A DNA stretch of 64,000 bases, taken from positions 22,595-86,594 of the forward strand of contig CAYTCI010000006.1 of NCBI GenBank assembly GCA_964436305.1. The letters run 5' to 3'. The translations under genes were made by a program, and so were the position numbers. The notes under the pieces were generated by a model. That model did no database searches. It was not told where the DNA came from and saw only the letters and a program-made list of their open reading frames with translations. Positions 33,231 through 42,009 of this stretch are shown in pieces. Every line of letters starts with the position of its first letter. Position 1 is the first letter of the stretch. The stretch comes from JAKPUX01 sp964436305. GTDB lineage: Bacteria > Zhuqueibacterota > Zhuqueibacteria > Residuimicrobiales > Residuimicrobiaceae.

Positions 33231-33392
33231 TTCGCCTCCCGATATCGGTTCATATTTTTGTGGTCCAGGTTGCCTCCTGCGCGGGGCCATTTGGCCTGGC
33301 GCTTTTTACGCGCCCCGCTGTTCTGTTTAGATGCCGCAAATCCCTGAAAGTTTCATCCCCGGCCGGCATGTGGCGGTTTTCTTACTATTTTC

Positions 33393-33421
33393 TTGATTTT
33401 ATGGCCCCGGTTTAATAACTT
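33393..33421 (+). promoter_or_regulatory. Candidate promoter of the secreted 397-residue protein gene
   Basis: TTGATT (33393-33398), 17-bp spacer, TAACTT (33416-33421), 84 bp before the ATG, in the 275-bp divergent gap to the TlpA-like gene. I see no other structure in that gap. Confidence 0.4.
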
Positions 33422-33505
33422 TGCACGGTTCATTCATGCTGCAAAAAACAACGGCCGCGATATCGGCGCCACCGCAGGCCGCACGCTCTGAAGAAAGGAA
33501 TCCTT

Positions 33506-34699
33506 ATGAGAAGCGTCAGAATCCTGCTGGCAGCAACGGCCCTCCTGCTGCTGGTAACCCGGGAGAGTACCGCGCAATCGACGCCGGTCGTGACCAGCCC
33601 GGCCGATCGCGAAGAGCTGACCCGGATTCTGCGCGAGATCGGCGATTGGGCCATCCGCGTCGAGCTGCGCTCCGGTGAACTCAAAATCCAGGAGAAACGC
33701 CGGACCTCGATTTTTATCAACAGCAACCTCGCGCGCGTCCTCCTGGCTGGCTATCAGCTGCATGGCGGCGAAGCCTACCGGGAGGAGGCGCTGGCCTGGT
33801 TCGATCGCCTTGTCTCCTTGCAGCAAGTGACCCTCTCCGCGGACGGCGATACAGTGGGCTGGTGGGGCGATTTTTCGCCCTCCGCCAACATCTATCTGGG
33901 CGATGCCGGGACCTCGGCCACGGCGCTGGCCGGTGCCGTCCGCTTTGCCGATGGTACGCGGCGCCAGGCTTACCTGCAGGCCCTGCAGCGCTATGCCGCC
34001 TTCGTTCGCCTCGGCTGCGCCGAAGACCCGCAGGGCCAGGGCCGAGGCGGCTCGCCCGGCTGGGTTATCAAGGAGGGTCAGGATCGTGGCGCCCTCGGCA
34101 CCGGTTACTATAAGGGCAAGCTGGCGATCGCGCCCTACACCATCGCCACCTCCGTGACCGGCTGCGGCTTTTTCTCCGCGCTCTACGCCCTCACCCGCGA
34201 TCCGGCCGCCCTCGAAATTGCCGAAGCCGCCGGGAACTGGCTGCTGGGAAAAAGTGCACCCGACGGCCACATGCCCTACACCATCGAGAACCGGATCCAT
34301 GAGGAGTGGCCGATCAACACCCTGAGCTACGTCAGCGACGGCCTCATCGGGCTCTACCGCCGGACCCCCCATGAGGCCACACGTTCGGCCATCGCCGGCT
34401 CGATCAACCGCAACGTCAACTGGCTGCTCAACCAGCAGACCAAACAAGGTCTTTGGGGCAAGCTACGCAGCGAGGACCAGCAGCGCAGTCAGGGCGCCGT
34501 CAACCTGATCGTCCTCTATTACAACACCATCTCTCCCGAACCGATCGTGCAGGCCAGCCTCGAACGCAACTACCGGTTCTTCATTACCCCGGGAAATCTG
34601 CAAAAATACGGGGTTTTCGATCTCTCGATCAGCACCGGATTCGTCGGCCTGAGCATCGCCGAGATGCTCGAGCCCGGCATCACCTACCGGATGGAGTAG
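33506..34699 (+). CDS. Secreted protein, probable alpha/alpha-toroid (six-hairpin glycosidase-like) fold
   Basis: 397 residues with a signal peptide (ILLAATALLLLVTRESTAQ). Repeating helical pairs with aromatic-rich turns (HGGEAYREEALAWFDRL, ADGTRRQAYLQALQRYAAF, DPAALEIAEAAGNWLLG, SAIAGSINRNVNWLLNQQ) resemble the (alpha/alpha)6 barrels of glycoside hydrolases and glucosidase-like proteins. I cannot pick out catalytic acids with confidence. Start supported by AAAGGAA, 5 nt spacing. A ROK sugar kinase follows 36 bp later, fitting a sugar-use context (inference). Confidence 0.7.
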   Translation: MRSVRILLAATALLLLVTRESTAQSTPVVTSPADREELTRILREIGDWAIRVELRSGELKIQEKRRTSIFINSNLARVLLAGYQLHGGEAYREEALAWFDRLVSLQQVTLSADGDTVGWWGDFSPSANIYLGDAGTSATALAGAVRFADGTRRQAYLQALQRYAAFVRLGCAEDPQGQGRGGSPGWVIKEGQDRGALGTGYYKGKLAIAPYTIATSVTGCGFFSALYALTRDPAALEIAEAAGNWLLGKSAPDGHMPYTIENRIHEEWPINTLSYVSDGLIGLYRRTPHEATRSAIAGSINRNVNWLLNQQTKQGLWGKLRSEDQQRSQGAVNLIVLYYNTISPEPIVQASLERNYRFFITPGNLQKYGVFDLSISTGFVGLSIAEMLEPGITYRME

Positions 34700-34735
34700 C
34701 CGGCCGCAGCGTCAACAACCGTCAGGATGGGATCT

Positions 34736-35707
34736 ATGGGCAAGGAGAAAAGAGAGTTCGTCATCGGTATCGATCTGGGGGGGACCAAGATCTATGCGGC
34801 GGTGGTCGACCGCAAAGGCAAGATTCTTGGCAGCGAGCGCAAAAAAACCAAGGCGGAACTTGGCTTTCAGACGACCGTCGCCCGCATGGCCGTTTGTGCG
34901 CAGGCTGCGGCAACGGCTGCCGGCGTGCCCTGGGAGGCGATCCGGGGTATCGGCGTGGGCTCTCCCGGTCCGCTTGACCTGAAGCAGGGCCTGATCATCG
35001 AGACCCCCAACCTCGCCTGGAAAGAGGCGCCGCTGCGCAAGGAGCTCAAGAAACTGCTGAAAAAGCCGGTTTACGTCGACAACGACTGCAATGTCGGTTT
35101 GCTGGGTGAGTATTCCTTCGGCGCCGCCATGGGGGCGCGGGATGTGGTGGGTTTTTTTGTCGGCACCGGAATCGGCGGCGGCATCATCATCAACGGCAAA
35201 CTGGTGCACGGCTTTAACGAAAATGCCGGCGAGCTGGGGCATGTCATTCTCGATCCCGCCGGGCCGCTCTGCGGTTGTGGCAACCGGGGCTGTCTGGAGG
35301 CCTTTTCCAGTCGCACAGCCATCGAACGCGAGATCCGCGCCGCCATCGCAGCCGGCACCCTCTCCACGGTGCTGGAAGGGGCCGAGGCCGGCCCGATCCG
35401 CAGCCGGCGCCTGCTCGAAGCCTACAGGGCGAACGACGCCGCGGTGGTGCCCGCCGTCAACCGCTCGGCCGAATACCTCGGCTATGCCACGGCCGGCATG
35501 CTCAATATCTTCAATCCGGAAGTGGTGGTTATCGGGGGCGGGGTTGTCGAGGCCCTCGGGGAGATCTATGTCGATCGCACGCGTGAAACCGCGGTGAAGA
35601 ACTGTTTCAAGATCGCCTCCCGCAATGTGCGTATCATTCCCGCCGCGCTCAAGGACGATTCAGGGGTTCTCGGCGCCGCCGTCCTCGCCTGGTCCCACCT
35701 CCGCTAA
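34736..35707 (+). CDS. ROK-family sugar kinase (glucokinase-like)
   Basis: 323 residues. N-terminal phosphate motif IGIDLGGTKIYAAVVD, catalytic VDNDCNVGLLGE, and the ROK signature with zinc ligands in ENAGELGHVILDPAGPLC followed by GCGNRGCLEAF. It phosphorylates glucose or a related hexose with ATP in the cytoplasm; glucokinase is the commonest activity, with mannose or N-acetyl sugars as alternatives. The ATG at 34736 is preferred to one at 34727 because GGATGGG lies just upstream. No ROK-repressor winged helix is present. Confidence 0.88.
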   Translation: MGKEKREFVIGIDLGGTKIYAAVVDRKGKILGSERKKTKAELGFQTTVARMAVCAQAAATAAGVPWEAIRGIGVGSPGPLDLKQGLIIETPNLAWKEAPLRKELKKLLKKPVYVDNDCNVGLLGEYSFGAAMGARDVVGFFVGTGIGGGIIINGKLVHGFNENAGELGHVILDPAGPLCGCGNRGCLEAFSSRTAIEREIRAAIAAGTLSTVLEGAEAGPIRSRRLLEAYRANDAAVVPAVNRSAEYLGYATAGMLNIFNPEVVVIGGGVVEALGEIYVDRTRETAVKNCFKIASRNVRIIPAALKDDSGVLGAAVLAWSHLR

Positions 35708-35911
35708 ACACCTCCTGCAGGCTTATTCCCTCTGCCAATCTCGGGGCGGCGTGCACTTCGTGCGCTGCCCGGCACCCTTTCCGCATCCGGGACCTTTCGT
35801 CGCTACTTTTTATATCCCGGTGCATTGACCACGCCCCGGCGTTGCCACATACTTGTTGCAGTTGTGGTTTATTTTTAGTATCTTAGCTTAGAATATGCTG
35901 CGAGTGAATGG

Positions 35912-37102
35912 ATGAATACCAAAGACCAAAAGACCAGGGAATATACCCACAAGCTGAACGAAATCTCCGAAACCCTGCAGGGGCTGGTCTGGAAAATGAT
36001 CAATGAACTGCGCGAATCGGAGCAGCGCTACCGCTATATCGTCGAATTCGCCGCCGACGCCATCATCACCATGTCCAAGGATACCCGCGTCACCTCATGG
36101 AACAAGGGGGCAACCGCCATCTTCGGTTACAGTGAAGAGGAGGCCGTCGGCAAACCGATCGATACCCTGATCGCCAAGAACGGTGTCTCGCAAGAGGCCG
36201 CCCGCCTCTCCTCCCAGGTTCTTGAAGGCATCGTCCTCAAAAGCCTCGAGGCCATGCGCTACACCAAGGAGGGCGAACCCCGCCATGTCCTGATCTCCGC
36301 CGCCCCGATCACCAACGATGACGGCGAGGTTGAGGAGGTTTCGCTCATCTACAAGGATATCACCGAACTCAAGCAGGCACACGAACAGCTGGTACGCACC
36401 GAGAAACAGGCCACCCTGGGGATCATCGCCGGCAGCATCGGCCACGAATTGAACAACCTCGTCGGCGGCCTCATGTTGCACGCCCGTTTCCTCAAGGAGA
36501 TGGCCGGCGAGGATGAACAGGTCCGCGAGATCGCCGACCTCTTCTGTACCAATCTGGAAAAAGTGGCCTTGCACGGCAAGAATCTTCTGTCGCTGAGCCG
36601 GCCGACCAGGCCCCGCTTTGAGCCGATGGATCTCAACGCCGTGATCAACGAGACCACCGATACCCTGATCCTCACCGGAGTGCTCAAACATTTCAAGGTG
36701 GAACGCCTGTTGTGCCGCGAGAACAGCTATGTCTATGGCGACCGCAACCTGCTCGAACAGCTGATCCGCAACCTCGAGATCAACGCCGCCCACGCCATGC
36801 AGTCCGGCGGACGGCTCACCGTCGAAACCCGCCTGCTTGCGGATCAATCCGCTTGCGAGGTCTCGATCGCCGATACCGGCTGCGGCATCCCGGCGGAGGC
36901 GATGGAAAAGATCTTTCAGCCCTTCTATACCACCAAATCCGAAGGCCAGGGCACCGGGCTCGGATTGCCCATCGTCAAGGATATCGTCGAGAAGCACAAC
37001 GGGACGATCCACATCGAGAGCGAGGTCGGCAAGGGGACCCGGGTCGTCATCACCCTGCCCCTGGCCAACGACATCACCTTCACCCAGGGCCTGAGCATCT
37101 GA
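35912..37102 (+). CDS. PAS-domain sensor histidine kinase
   Basis: 396 residues: N-terminal coiled helix (1-40), PAS domain (about 37-150, ADAIITMSKDTRVTSWNKGATAIFGYS), HisKA with phospho-His178 in GSIGHELNN, and an HATPase domain with N box RNLEINAAHAM, G1 DTGCGI and G2 GTGLGL. There is no membrane segment, so it is a soluble sensor. No response regulator gene is adjacent. The 204-bp upstream gap has only weak promoter-like elements (TTGCAG - 17 bp - TATCTT before 35885). Confidence 0.92.
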   Translation: MNTKDQKTREYTHKLNEISETLQGLVWKMINELRESEQRYRYIVEFAADAIITMSKDTRVTSWNKGATAIFGYSEEEAVGKPIDTLIAKNGVSQEAARLSSQVLEGIVLKSLEAMRYTKEGEPRHVLISAAPITNDDGEVEEVSLIYKDITELKQAHEQLVRTEKQATLGIIAGSIGHELNNLVGGLMLHARFLKEMAGEDEQVREIADLFCTNLEKVALHGKNLLSLSRPTRPRFEPMDLNAVINETTDTLILTGVLKHFKVERLLCRENSYVYGDRNLLEQLIRNLEINAAHAMQSGGRLTVETRLLADQSACEVSIADTGCGIPAEAMEKIFQPFYTTKSEGQGTGLGLPIVKDIVEKHNGTIHIESEVGKGTRVVITLPLANDITFTQGLSI

Positions 37103-37130
37103 CCCGACGTCTCCCGCCGCAACCCTCCCT

Positions 37131-40100
37131 CTATCTCAGCACCACCATCTTGTGGATCGCCATCGCTGCACCGGTGGAGAGCCGCGCCCAGTAGACGCCG
37201 GCGGCCACCGGCCGTTCCTGACCGTCGCGCGCATCCCAGGGCAGGATGTGCCGGCCCTGCAGGTAGTATCCCTCCGCCAGCGTCCGGACCCGACGCCCCC
37301 GCACATCCAGCACCTCCAGCCGGATCGCCCCAGACTGCGGCAGCGCAAAGACCACCTCTGTCGCCGGATTGAAGGGATTGGGATAATTTCCCTCCAGCCC
37401 GAACTCCAGCGCCTTGCTCTCCTCCATGCCCGTATCCTTTTGGCCCTTCTCCGGTTTGACCCCATCCGGCGTCTCCGGCACCGTCACCCCCAGTACCGTA
37501 CAGATCGCTTTGGCGATCATCCCCTCGGCGGTCGGGCCGGGATGGAGGCCATCCGGCATCAGATCGGTCAGTTCCTGGCCCTGCACATTGGCATAGCTGA
37601 TGAAACGGCCGTACAAGTCCACCAGTGCTACCGCTTCGGCGACGGCGATCTCGCGCAAGGCGGCGTTGTAGCGGCTTTGCACGGTATTGAGACCAAAGGG
37701 ATCGTCGGGATTAAACGGAGAACCGGCGAGTGGAAGGCCATAACGCGCCATGGTGCTGTCGCCCCACGCGAGTGGCGGCGCGGTCATCAGCAGCGGACGG
37801 ATCCCGAGCGCCTTGAGCTGCCGCACCATGGCACTCAGGTTGGCGATGAAACGCTCCAGCGGCACACGCGGCGTCAACACCGGCGGCGTCTGTCCGGGTT
37901 CCACCCGGCTGTCCTCGCCGCCAAACTGGAGAAGCACCAGATCGGCATGGTGCGCGAGCACCTCCTCCTGCAAGCGCTGCAGTGCGGTATCGCTGGTCGC
38001 GCCCGCCCTGCCGAGATTGAGCACGACCGCGGCCACCCCCGCCCGCTGCAGATCCGCAGCGAGCCGGCCGGTGTAGCCGGGCAAAGTATCTCCGCCCGAT
38101 CTTTGCGGCGCCAGGGTGCCATCACCTAAGACGACAATCCGGCAGGGCTGCAACGGCAGCGGAGTAAATTGTTGTTCGAGTTCCTCCGGCTTGAAGCGGG
38201 TACTGACGATATAGGGCTGCTCGTCCGTGATCCAGTGACCGTAGGTGGTGACCACGATCATCCCCGAGGGGAGCCGCTCCACACCGGGATAGGCGGTGTC
38301 ACCCGAATAGGTATTGTCCTTGAGGCGGATGCGATACTGCCCCTCGCGGCCCTGGACGATATCGTCGTAGCTCCCGAGCCAGCCCACCCAGTCTCCCCAG
38401 GTCGGGCTGCCCTTGGCCATGTCGCGGAAAGAGATGAAGAGCCGGCCATCTTTGGTATATTGTGCGGTATGACGGTCGCCGGTGAGGGCGGCCGGCAGTT
38501 CGATCATCGGCGACCAGCTCTCGCCCTCGTCATTGCTGGTGATGTAGAACGAATTGTAGACGCGGCTGTTCTCGCGCAGCAGGACCAGCAGCTGTTGGCC
38601 GTCCGGTGAGCGCACGATGCCCGGCTCGCAGGGATCCGCCCAGTCGCACTCGATAATAGCTTCGGGATAGCTCCAGGTCAGACCGCCGTCCGGCGAGAGG
38701 GTCTTGTAGACCGTGAAGGTATCCCCGGCCTTGCCATTGCTGGTGAAGAAGCGCCCATCGTCGTGGAAGAGCGCCATATAGCGACTGTCCTTGAGGCGGA
38801 TGGCCCCGCCCATGACGACGATCCCGCCCCAATCGCCCACCACCTCGAGTTCACTCCAGGTGGCGCCGTTATCCGCCGACCAGGCACGCCGCGCCGGATA
38901 GAGCCCCGAGAAGAGGATCAGCCGCTCGACCCCCTGCGGATCGGTCATGCGGAAAATCGTCGGCACCTCCCTGGAGGTCGCCCAGCTCGCGGGCGTCGGC
39001 AGGGCGCGGCTCCAGGTGACGCCGCCGTCGAAGCTGCGTTTGTAGACGATCGCGCCGCTGCCATGCCCTTTGGGATAGACTGCCAGCATCGTCGTGCTGT
39101 CGGCGAGGAGGGTAGTGGTGACATGACCAAGGTACTGCCCGGGCTGGCGGTCGACCACCACCTGGCGGTCGGGCTGGTCGAGGTCCCGCAGCGGAATGGT
39201 GTAGCTTTCCGGCTGGAGGTGTCGGGTATCGTTCTCATAAATCCGCACCGGCAGGTCGGCGAGCGGGGTGTGATCGAAGAGCGGATCCGCGCTGGTCACG
39301 CGGTGGCGGATGATGGCATGCTTGATAAGATCGCGATCGCTGTTGTCGACGGCCGACACCCTAATCTGGAGTGGCGCCCCGGCCTCCGCCGGCGTCATCG
39401 AGACCAGGACGGGCGAGACGGCGCTCCCGTTGACGCGCAGCCGGCGGGGATCGAAGTGCAGGGCAATCTGGACCAGCTGTTCAGGCAGCAGGCCGAACTC
39501 GATCATATAGGTGTCACTCGTGGCGCCCTCTTCCCGGACCTCGGTGGTACCGCCGCTCTCGACCCGGCGCACCACCTCGTCGTTATCGGTGATGAACACC
39601 GTCAGATTTTCCTCGAGACCGTCGAAAAGGGAATCGTTGCTGCGGCTCTGGCAGTGAACGATCGAGCTATGCAGCCATTCTTTCAGGGTGTCGTCGACGG
39701 CCGTCACGATGACCTGGCGTGGCACCTGCCAATCGGCCGGGGTTAGGGTGAGGCTGAGCGGACGGCCGGGACCGGCGCCGCAATCGATCTCCTCGGCGCG
39801 GGTCGCGCCAAAGCCCGGCGTCAGGATGAGCGTCACCGGCGCCGCCGGCGCCCGCGTCAGGACGAGGGTGAAACCGTCGCTGCCCGACCCCTTTTCGCTC
39901 ACCTGAGTGACCGGGCCGCTTTCGTCGAGGCGCAGCAGGGAGGGCGCCGGCGCGTACGGCCCGGAGGGGTCCCAGCGGATGTAATCGATTTCGGCCGAGC
40001 CGGCCACGCGCCCGCTCAGGGAACCTACCAGGAGAAAACTGGACTGGTTGACCATATAGTAGGGAAAGCTGGCCGAGCCGAGATAGCGGCCGTCCCGCCA

Positions 40101-40604
40101 GGCATGGACCGTGCGACTGCCCGGCCCCTCGGCGATGCGGAAGGTATGAAACCCGTCGTCGTTGCGGCTGCTGTCGACCACCGCCCCGTCCAGGCAGAAC
40201 TGGGTGCGTCTGTCATGGATTTGCAGGCCGCTGAGGACGCCGGGCTGCCCCGGCTCGTCATCGACGGCCATGGTGATCGTGCCGCGCTGGCCGGTCTGCT
40301 CGAGGATGCGGAGGCGGATCTCGAGGCTCCAGCCCTTTTGATGGTCGAGTTCGGCCAACAGGGCCGGCGTCAGGCGCCAGTAGCGGTTCATCAGCACGCG
40401 GACATCGACCACGCCGGGCTCAAAAGCCAACACCTCGGGTGCAAAATAGGGCGATTCCCACTCGCTGGTCGCCTCGGAGAGTGGATCGCCGGTGGCGGCT
40501 TCGTAGCGATGTGCAAAGGCCAGGGATGCGCGCGGCATAAAACCAGGATCCTGGGCTGATGCCACAGCGGCAAGCGCAAGGAGCAGGAGAAGCCATTTCT
40601 GCAT
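37131..40604 (-). CDS. Secreted multidomain protein: Calx-beta-like, sialidase (BNR), SGNH-like, C-terminal sorting domain
   Basis: 1157 residues. Order: signal peptide (1-17), a lectin-like beta domain (about 85-215), two Calx-beta-like modules (about 230-460), a sialidase-type propeller with Asp boxes SFDGGVTW, SADNGATW, SPDGGLTW and SNDEGESW (about 525-700), an SGNH-hydrolase-like domain (about 820-1040) and a C-terminal FlgD/T9SS-type domain starting GNYPNPFNPATEV. The SGNH domain reads VLGDGTLAP where GDS is expected, so the nucleophile serine is replaced by Gly, although the C-terminal PDGLHP motif is kept. ATG at 40604 preferred (GGAGG 6 nt upstream). Likely cleaves or binds surface or environmental glycans. 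Confidence 0.82.
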   Translation of the reverse strand: MQKWLLLLLALAAVASAQDPGFMPRASLAFAHRYEAATGDPLSEATSEWESPYFAPEVLAFEPGVVDVRVLMNRYWRLTPALLAELDHQKGWSLEIRLRILEQTGQRGTITMAVDDEPGQPGVLSGLQIHDRRTQFCLDGAVVDSSRNDDGFHTFRIAEGPGSRTVHAWRDGRYLGSASFPYYMVNQSSFLLVGSLSGRVAGSAEIDYIRWDPSGPYAPAPSLLRLDESGPVTQVSEKGSGSDGFTLVLTRAPAAPVTLILTPGFGATRAEEIDCGAGPGRPLSLTLTPADWQVPRQVIVTAVDDTLKEWLHSSIVHCQSRSNDSLFDGLEENLTVFITDNDEVVRRVESGGTTEVREEGATSDTYMIEFGLLPEQLVQIALHFDPRRLRVNGSAVSPVLVSMTPAEAGAPLQIRVSAVDNSDRDLIKHAIIRHRVTSADPLFDHTPLADLPVRIYENDTRHLQPESYTIPLRDLDQPDRQVVVDRQPGQYLGHVTTTLLADSTTMLAVYPKGHGSGAIVYKRSFDGGVTWSRALPTPASWATSREVPTIFRMTDPQGVERLILFSGLYPARRAWSADNGATWSELEVVGDWGGIVVMGGAIRLKDSRYMALFHDDGRFFTSNGKAGDTFTVYKTLSPDGGLTWSYPEAIIECDWADPCEPGIVRSPDGQQLLVLLRENSRVYNSFYITSNDEGESWSPMIELPAALTGDRHTAQYTKDGRLFISFRDMAKGSPTWGDWVGWLGSYDDIVQGREGQYRIRLKDNTYSGDTAYPGVERLPSGMIVVTTYGHWITDEQPYIVSTRFKPEELEQQFTPLPLQPCRIVVLGDGTLAPQRSGGDTLPGYTGRLAADLQRAGVAAVVLNLGRAGATSDTALQRLQEEVLAHHADLVLLQFGGEDSRVEPGQTPPVLTPRVPLERFIANLSAMVRQLKALGIRPLLMTAPPLAWGDSTMARYGLPLAGSPFNPDDPFGLNTVQSRYNAALREIAVAEAVALVDLYGRFISYANVQGQELTDLMPDGLHPGPTAEGMIAKAICTVLGVTVPETPDGVKPEKGQKDTGMEESKALEFGLEGNYPNPFNPATEVVFALPQSGAIRLEVLDVRGRRVRTLAEGYYLQGRHILPWDARDGQERPVAAGVYWARLSTGAAMAIHKMVVLR

Positions 40605-40617
40605 CATTCACCTCCGT

Positions 40618-42009
40618 TCAATTCGGCTCGATTACCCGCATCTCCCGCCAGGGGCCGTGCAGGAAGCGGCGGTAAAAAAAGAGTCCCAATCCGACCACAT
40701 AGAGGGTGACAAAGACCCAGAGGGCGTAAATCGAGGGCGGCAGCCAATACCACCAGAGCAGCGAGGGCAGCACGATCACCAGCCAGGAGAGCCGGATGGT
40801 CGTGACAGCAATATAGCGGGTATCCCCCGCCCCCTTGATCGCCGCTGAAAAGATCATGTTCATGGCGTCGAAGAGGCTGTAGAGAGCGACAAAGCGCAGC
40901 AATACCACACTCAGCCGGCTGATTTCAATAAAGCCGGCTGCCTGGACGTTGCGAAAAAAGGGCCAGAGCACCACCTGCGGCAGCAGTACATAGCCGACGC
41001 TGAGGCCCACGTAAAAGAGCATGCAGATGTGCAGGGCGGACCAGGTGTAGCGCTCCGCCAGGGCGGGCCGGCTTCGCCCCAGGGCCTGACCGACGAGCGC
41101 GCTGACGGCGGTCATCATGCCCAGCATCGGCGTGAAGGCCAGCGAGTTGATATTGAAGGCGAGGGTGGTGGCGGCGAGCTCGGTCGTGCCGATCTTGCCG
41201 GCGATGGCGAGAAAGATCGTAAAGGCCAGCACCTCGAGGAAGACCTGCAAGCCGCTGGGGGCCCCGAACCGCAGCAAGCGGCGGAAGAGCCCGGCATCGA
41301 GGCGCCAGCCGCGCAGGGTGCCATACTCGCGGGCATTGCGCGGCAATACAAAGAGCAGCAAAAAGGCCAGGGCCGGGAAGGTTCCGGCGGCCACCGTCGC
41401 CCAGGCGGCGCCGGCGATGCCGAGGCGCGGAAAACCCGCCTTGCCAAAGATCAGCCAATAGTCGAAAACCACATTGATCAGTGTGGCGACAAAATTGATC
41501 CAGAAGATGGTCCAGGTCCGGCCGAGTCCACTGAAAAAGCTGGAAAGGGCATTGGAGACCACCACCGCGGGCGCGCCGAGGAGCAGGATGCGAAAATAGA
41601 TGATCTCCATCTCCTGCACATCCGGCGCATGGCCGAAAAGTCGGAAGAGGTCGTCGGCGAGAGGCCACATTACCAGGGCCAGCAGGAGGGCAAAAAGGCT
41701 GAAATAGATCCCCTGCCAGACCGAGCGGCCGATGCGCTCCGGCCGGCCGGCGCCATGATACTGCGCGACGAAGGTGTTGACATAGCTGGCCGTGCCGATC
41801 AGCAGGCTGAAGAGGGTGAAATTGGCCATGCCCGAAGGGGAGGCAGCCGCCAGGGCGGCCGGTGAGTACCAGGTCAGAAAGATCCGGTCGATGAAGGTCT
41901 GCAGACTCCAGGCCCCGGTGCTGAAGATCAGCGGCAGGGCAACCCGCATGACATCCTGGTAGCCGCCCTCCTCCTTCCAGCGCGTTTTCAACCGACCGGC
42001 AAGGGGCAT
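40618..42009 (-). CDS. MATE-family multidrug/cation efflux transporter
   Basis: 463 residues, twelve predicted membrane segments in two six-helix halves as in NorM. Start ATG 42009 follows GGAGG and overlaps the murJ stop (TGATG). Longer upstream frame is an artefact over murJ. Substrate, probably drugs or a Na+/H+-coupled organic cation, cannot be told from sequence. It is translated immediately behind murJ. Confidence 0.93.
   Translation of the reverse strand: MPLAGRLKTRWKEEGGYQDVMRVALPLIFSTGAWSLQTFIDRIFLTWYSPAALAAASPSGMANFTLFSLLIGTASYVNTFVAQYHGAGRPERIGRSVWQGIYFSLFALLLALVMWPLADDLFRLFGHAPDVQEMEIIYFRILLLGAPAVVVSNALSSFFSGLGRTWTIFWINFVATLINVVFDYWLIFGKAGFPRLGIAGAAWATVAAGTFPALAFLLLFVLPRNAREYGTLRGWRLDAGLFRRLLRFGAPSGLQVFLEVLAFTIFLAIAGKIGTTELAATTLAFNINSLAFTPMLGMMTAVSALVGQALGRSRPALAERYTWSALHICMLFYVGLSVGYVLLPQVVLWPFFRNVQAAGFIEISRLSVVLLRFVALYSLFDAMNMIFSAAIKGAGDTRYIAVTTIRLSWLVIVLPSLLWWYWLPPSIYALWVFVTLYVVGLGLFFYRRFLHGPWREMRVIEPN

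Noticed and set aside
33231..33505. Terminator or riboswitch in the 275-bp divergent gap before the secreted protein gene
   Set aside because: Only short, mismatched GC inverted repeats (for example GGCC-ATTT-GGCC) are visible; no U-run follows.
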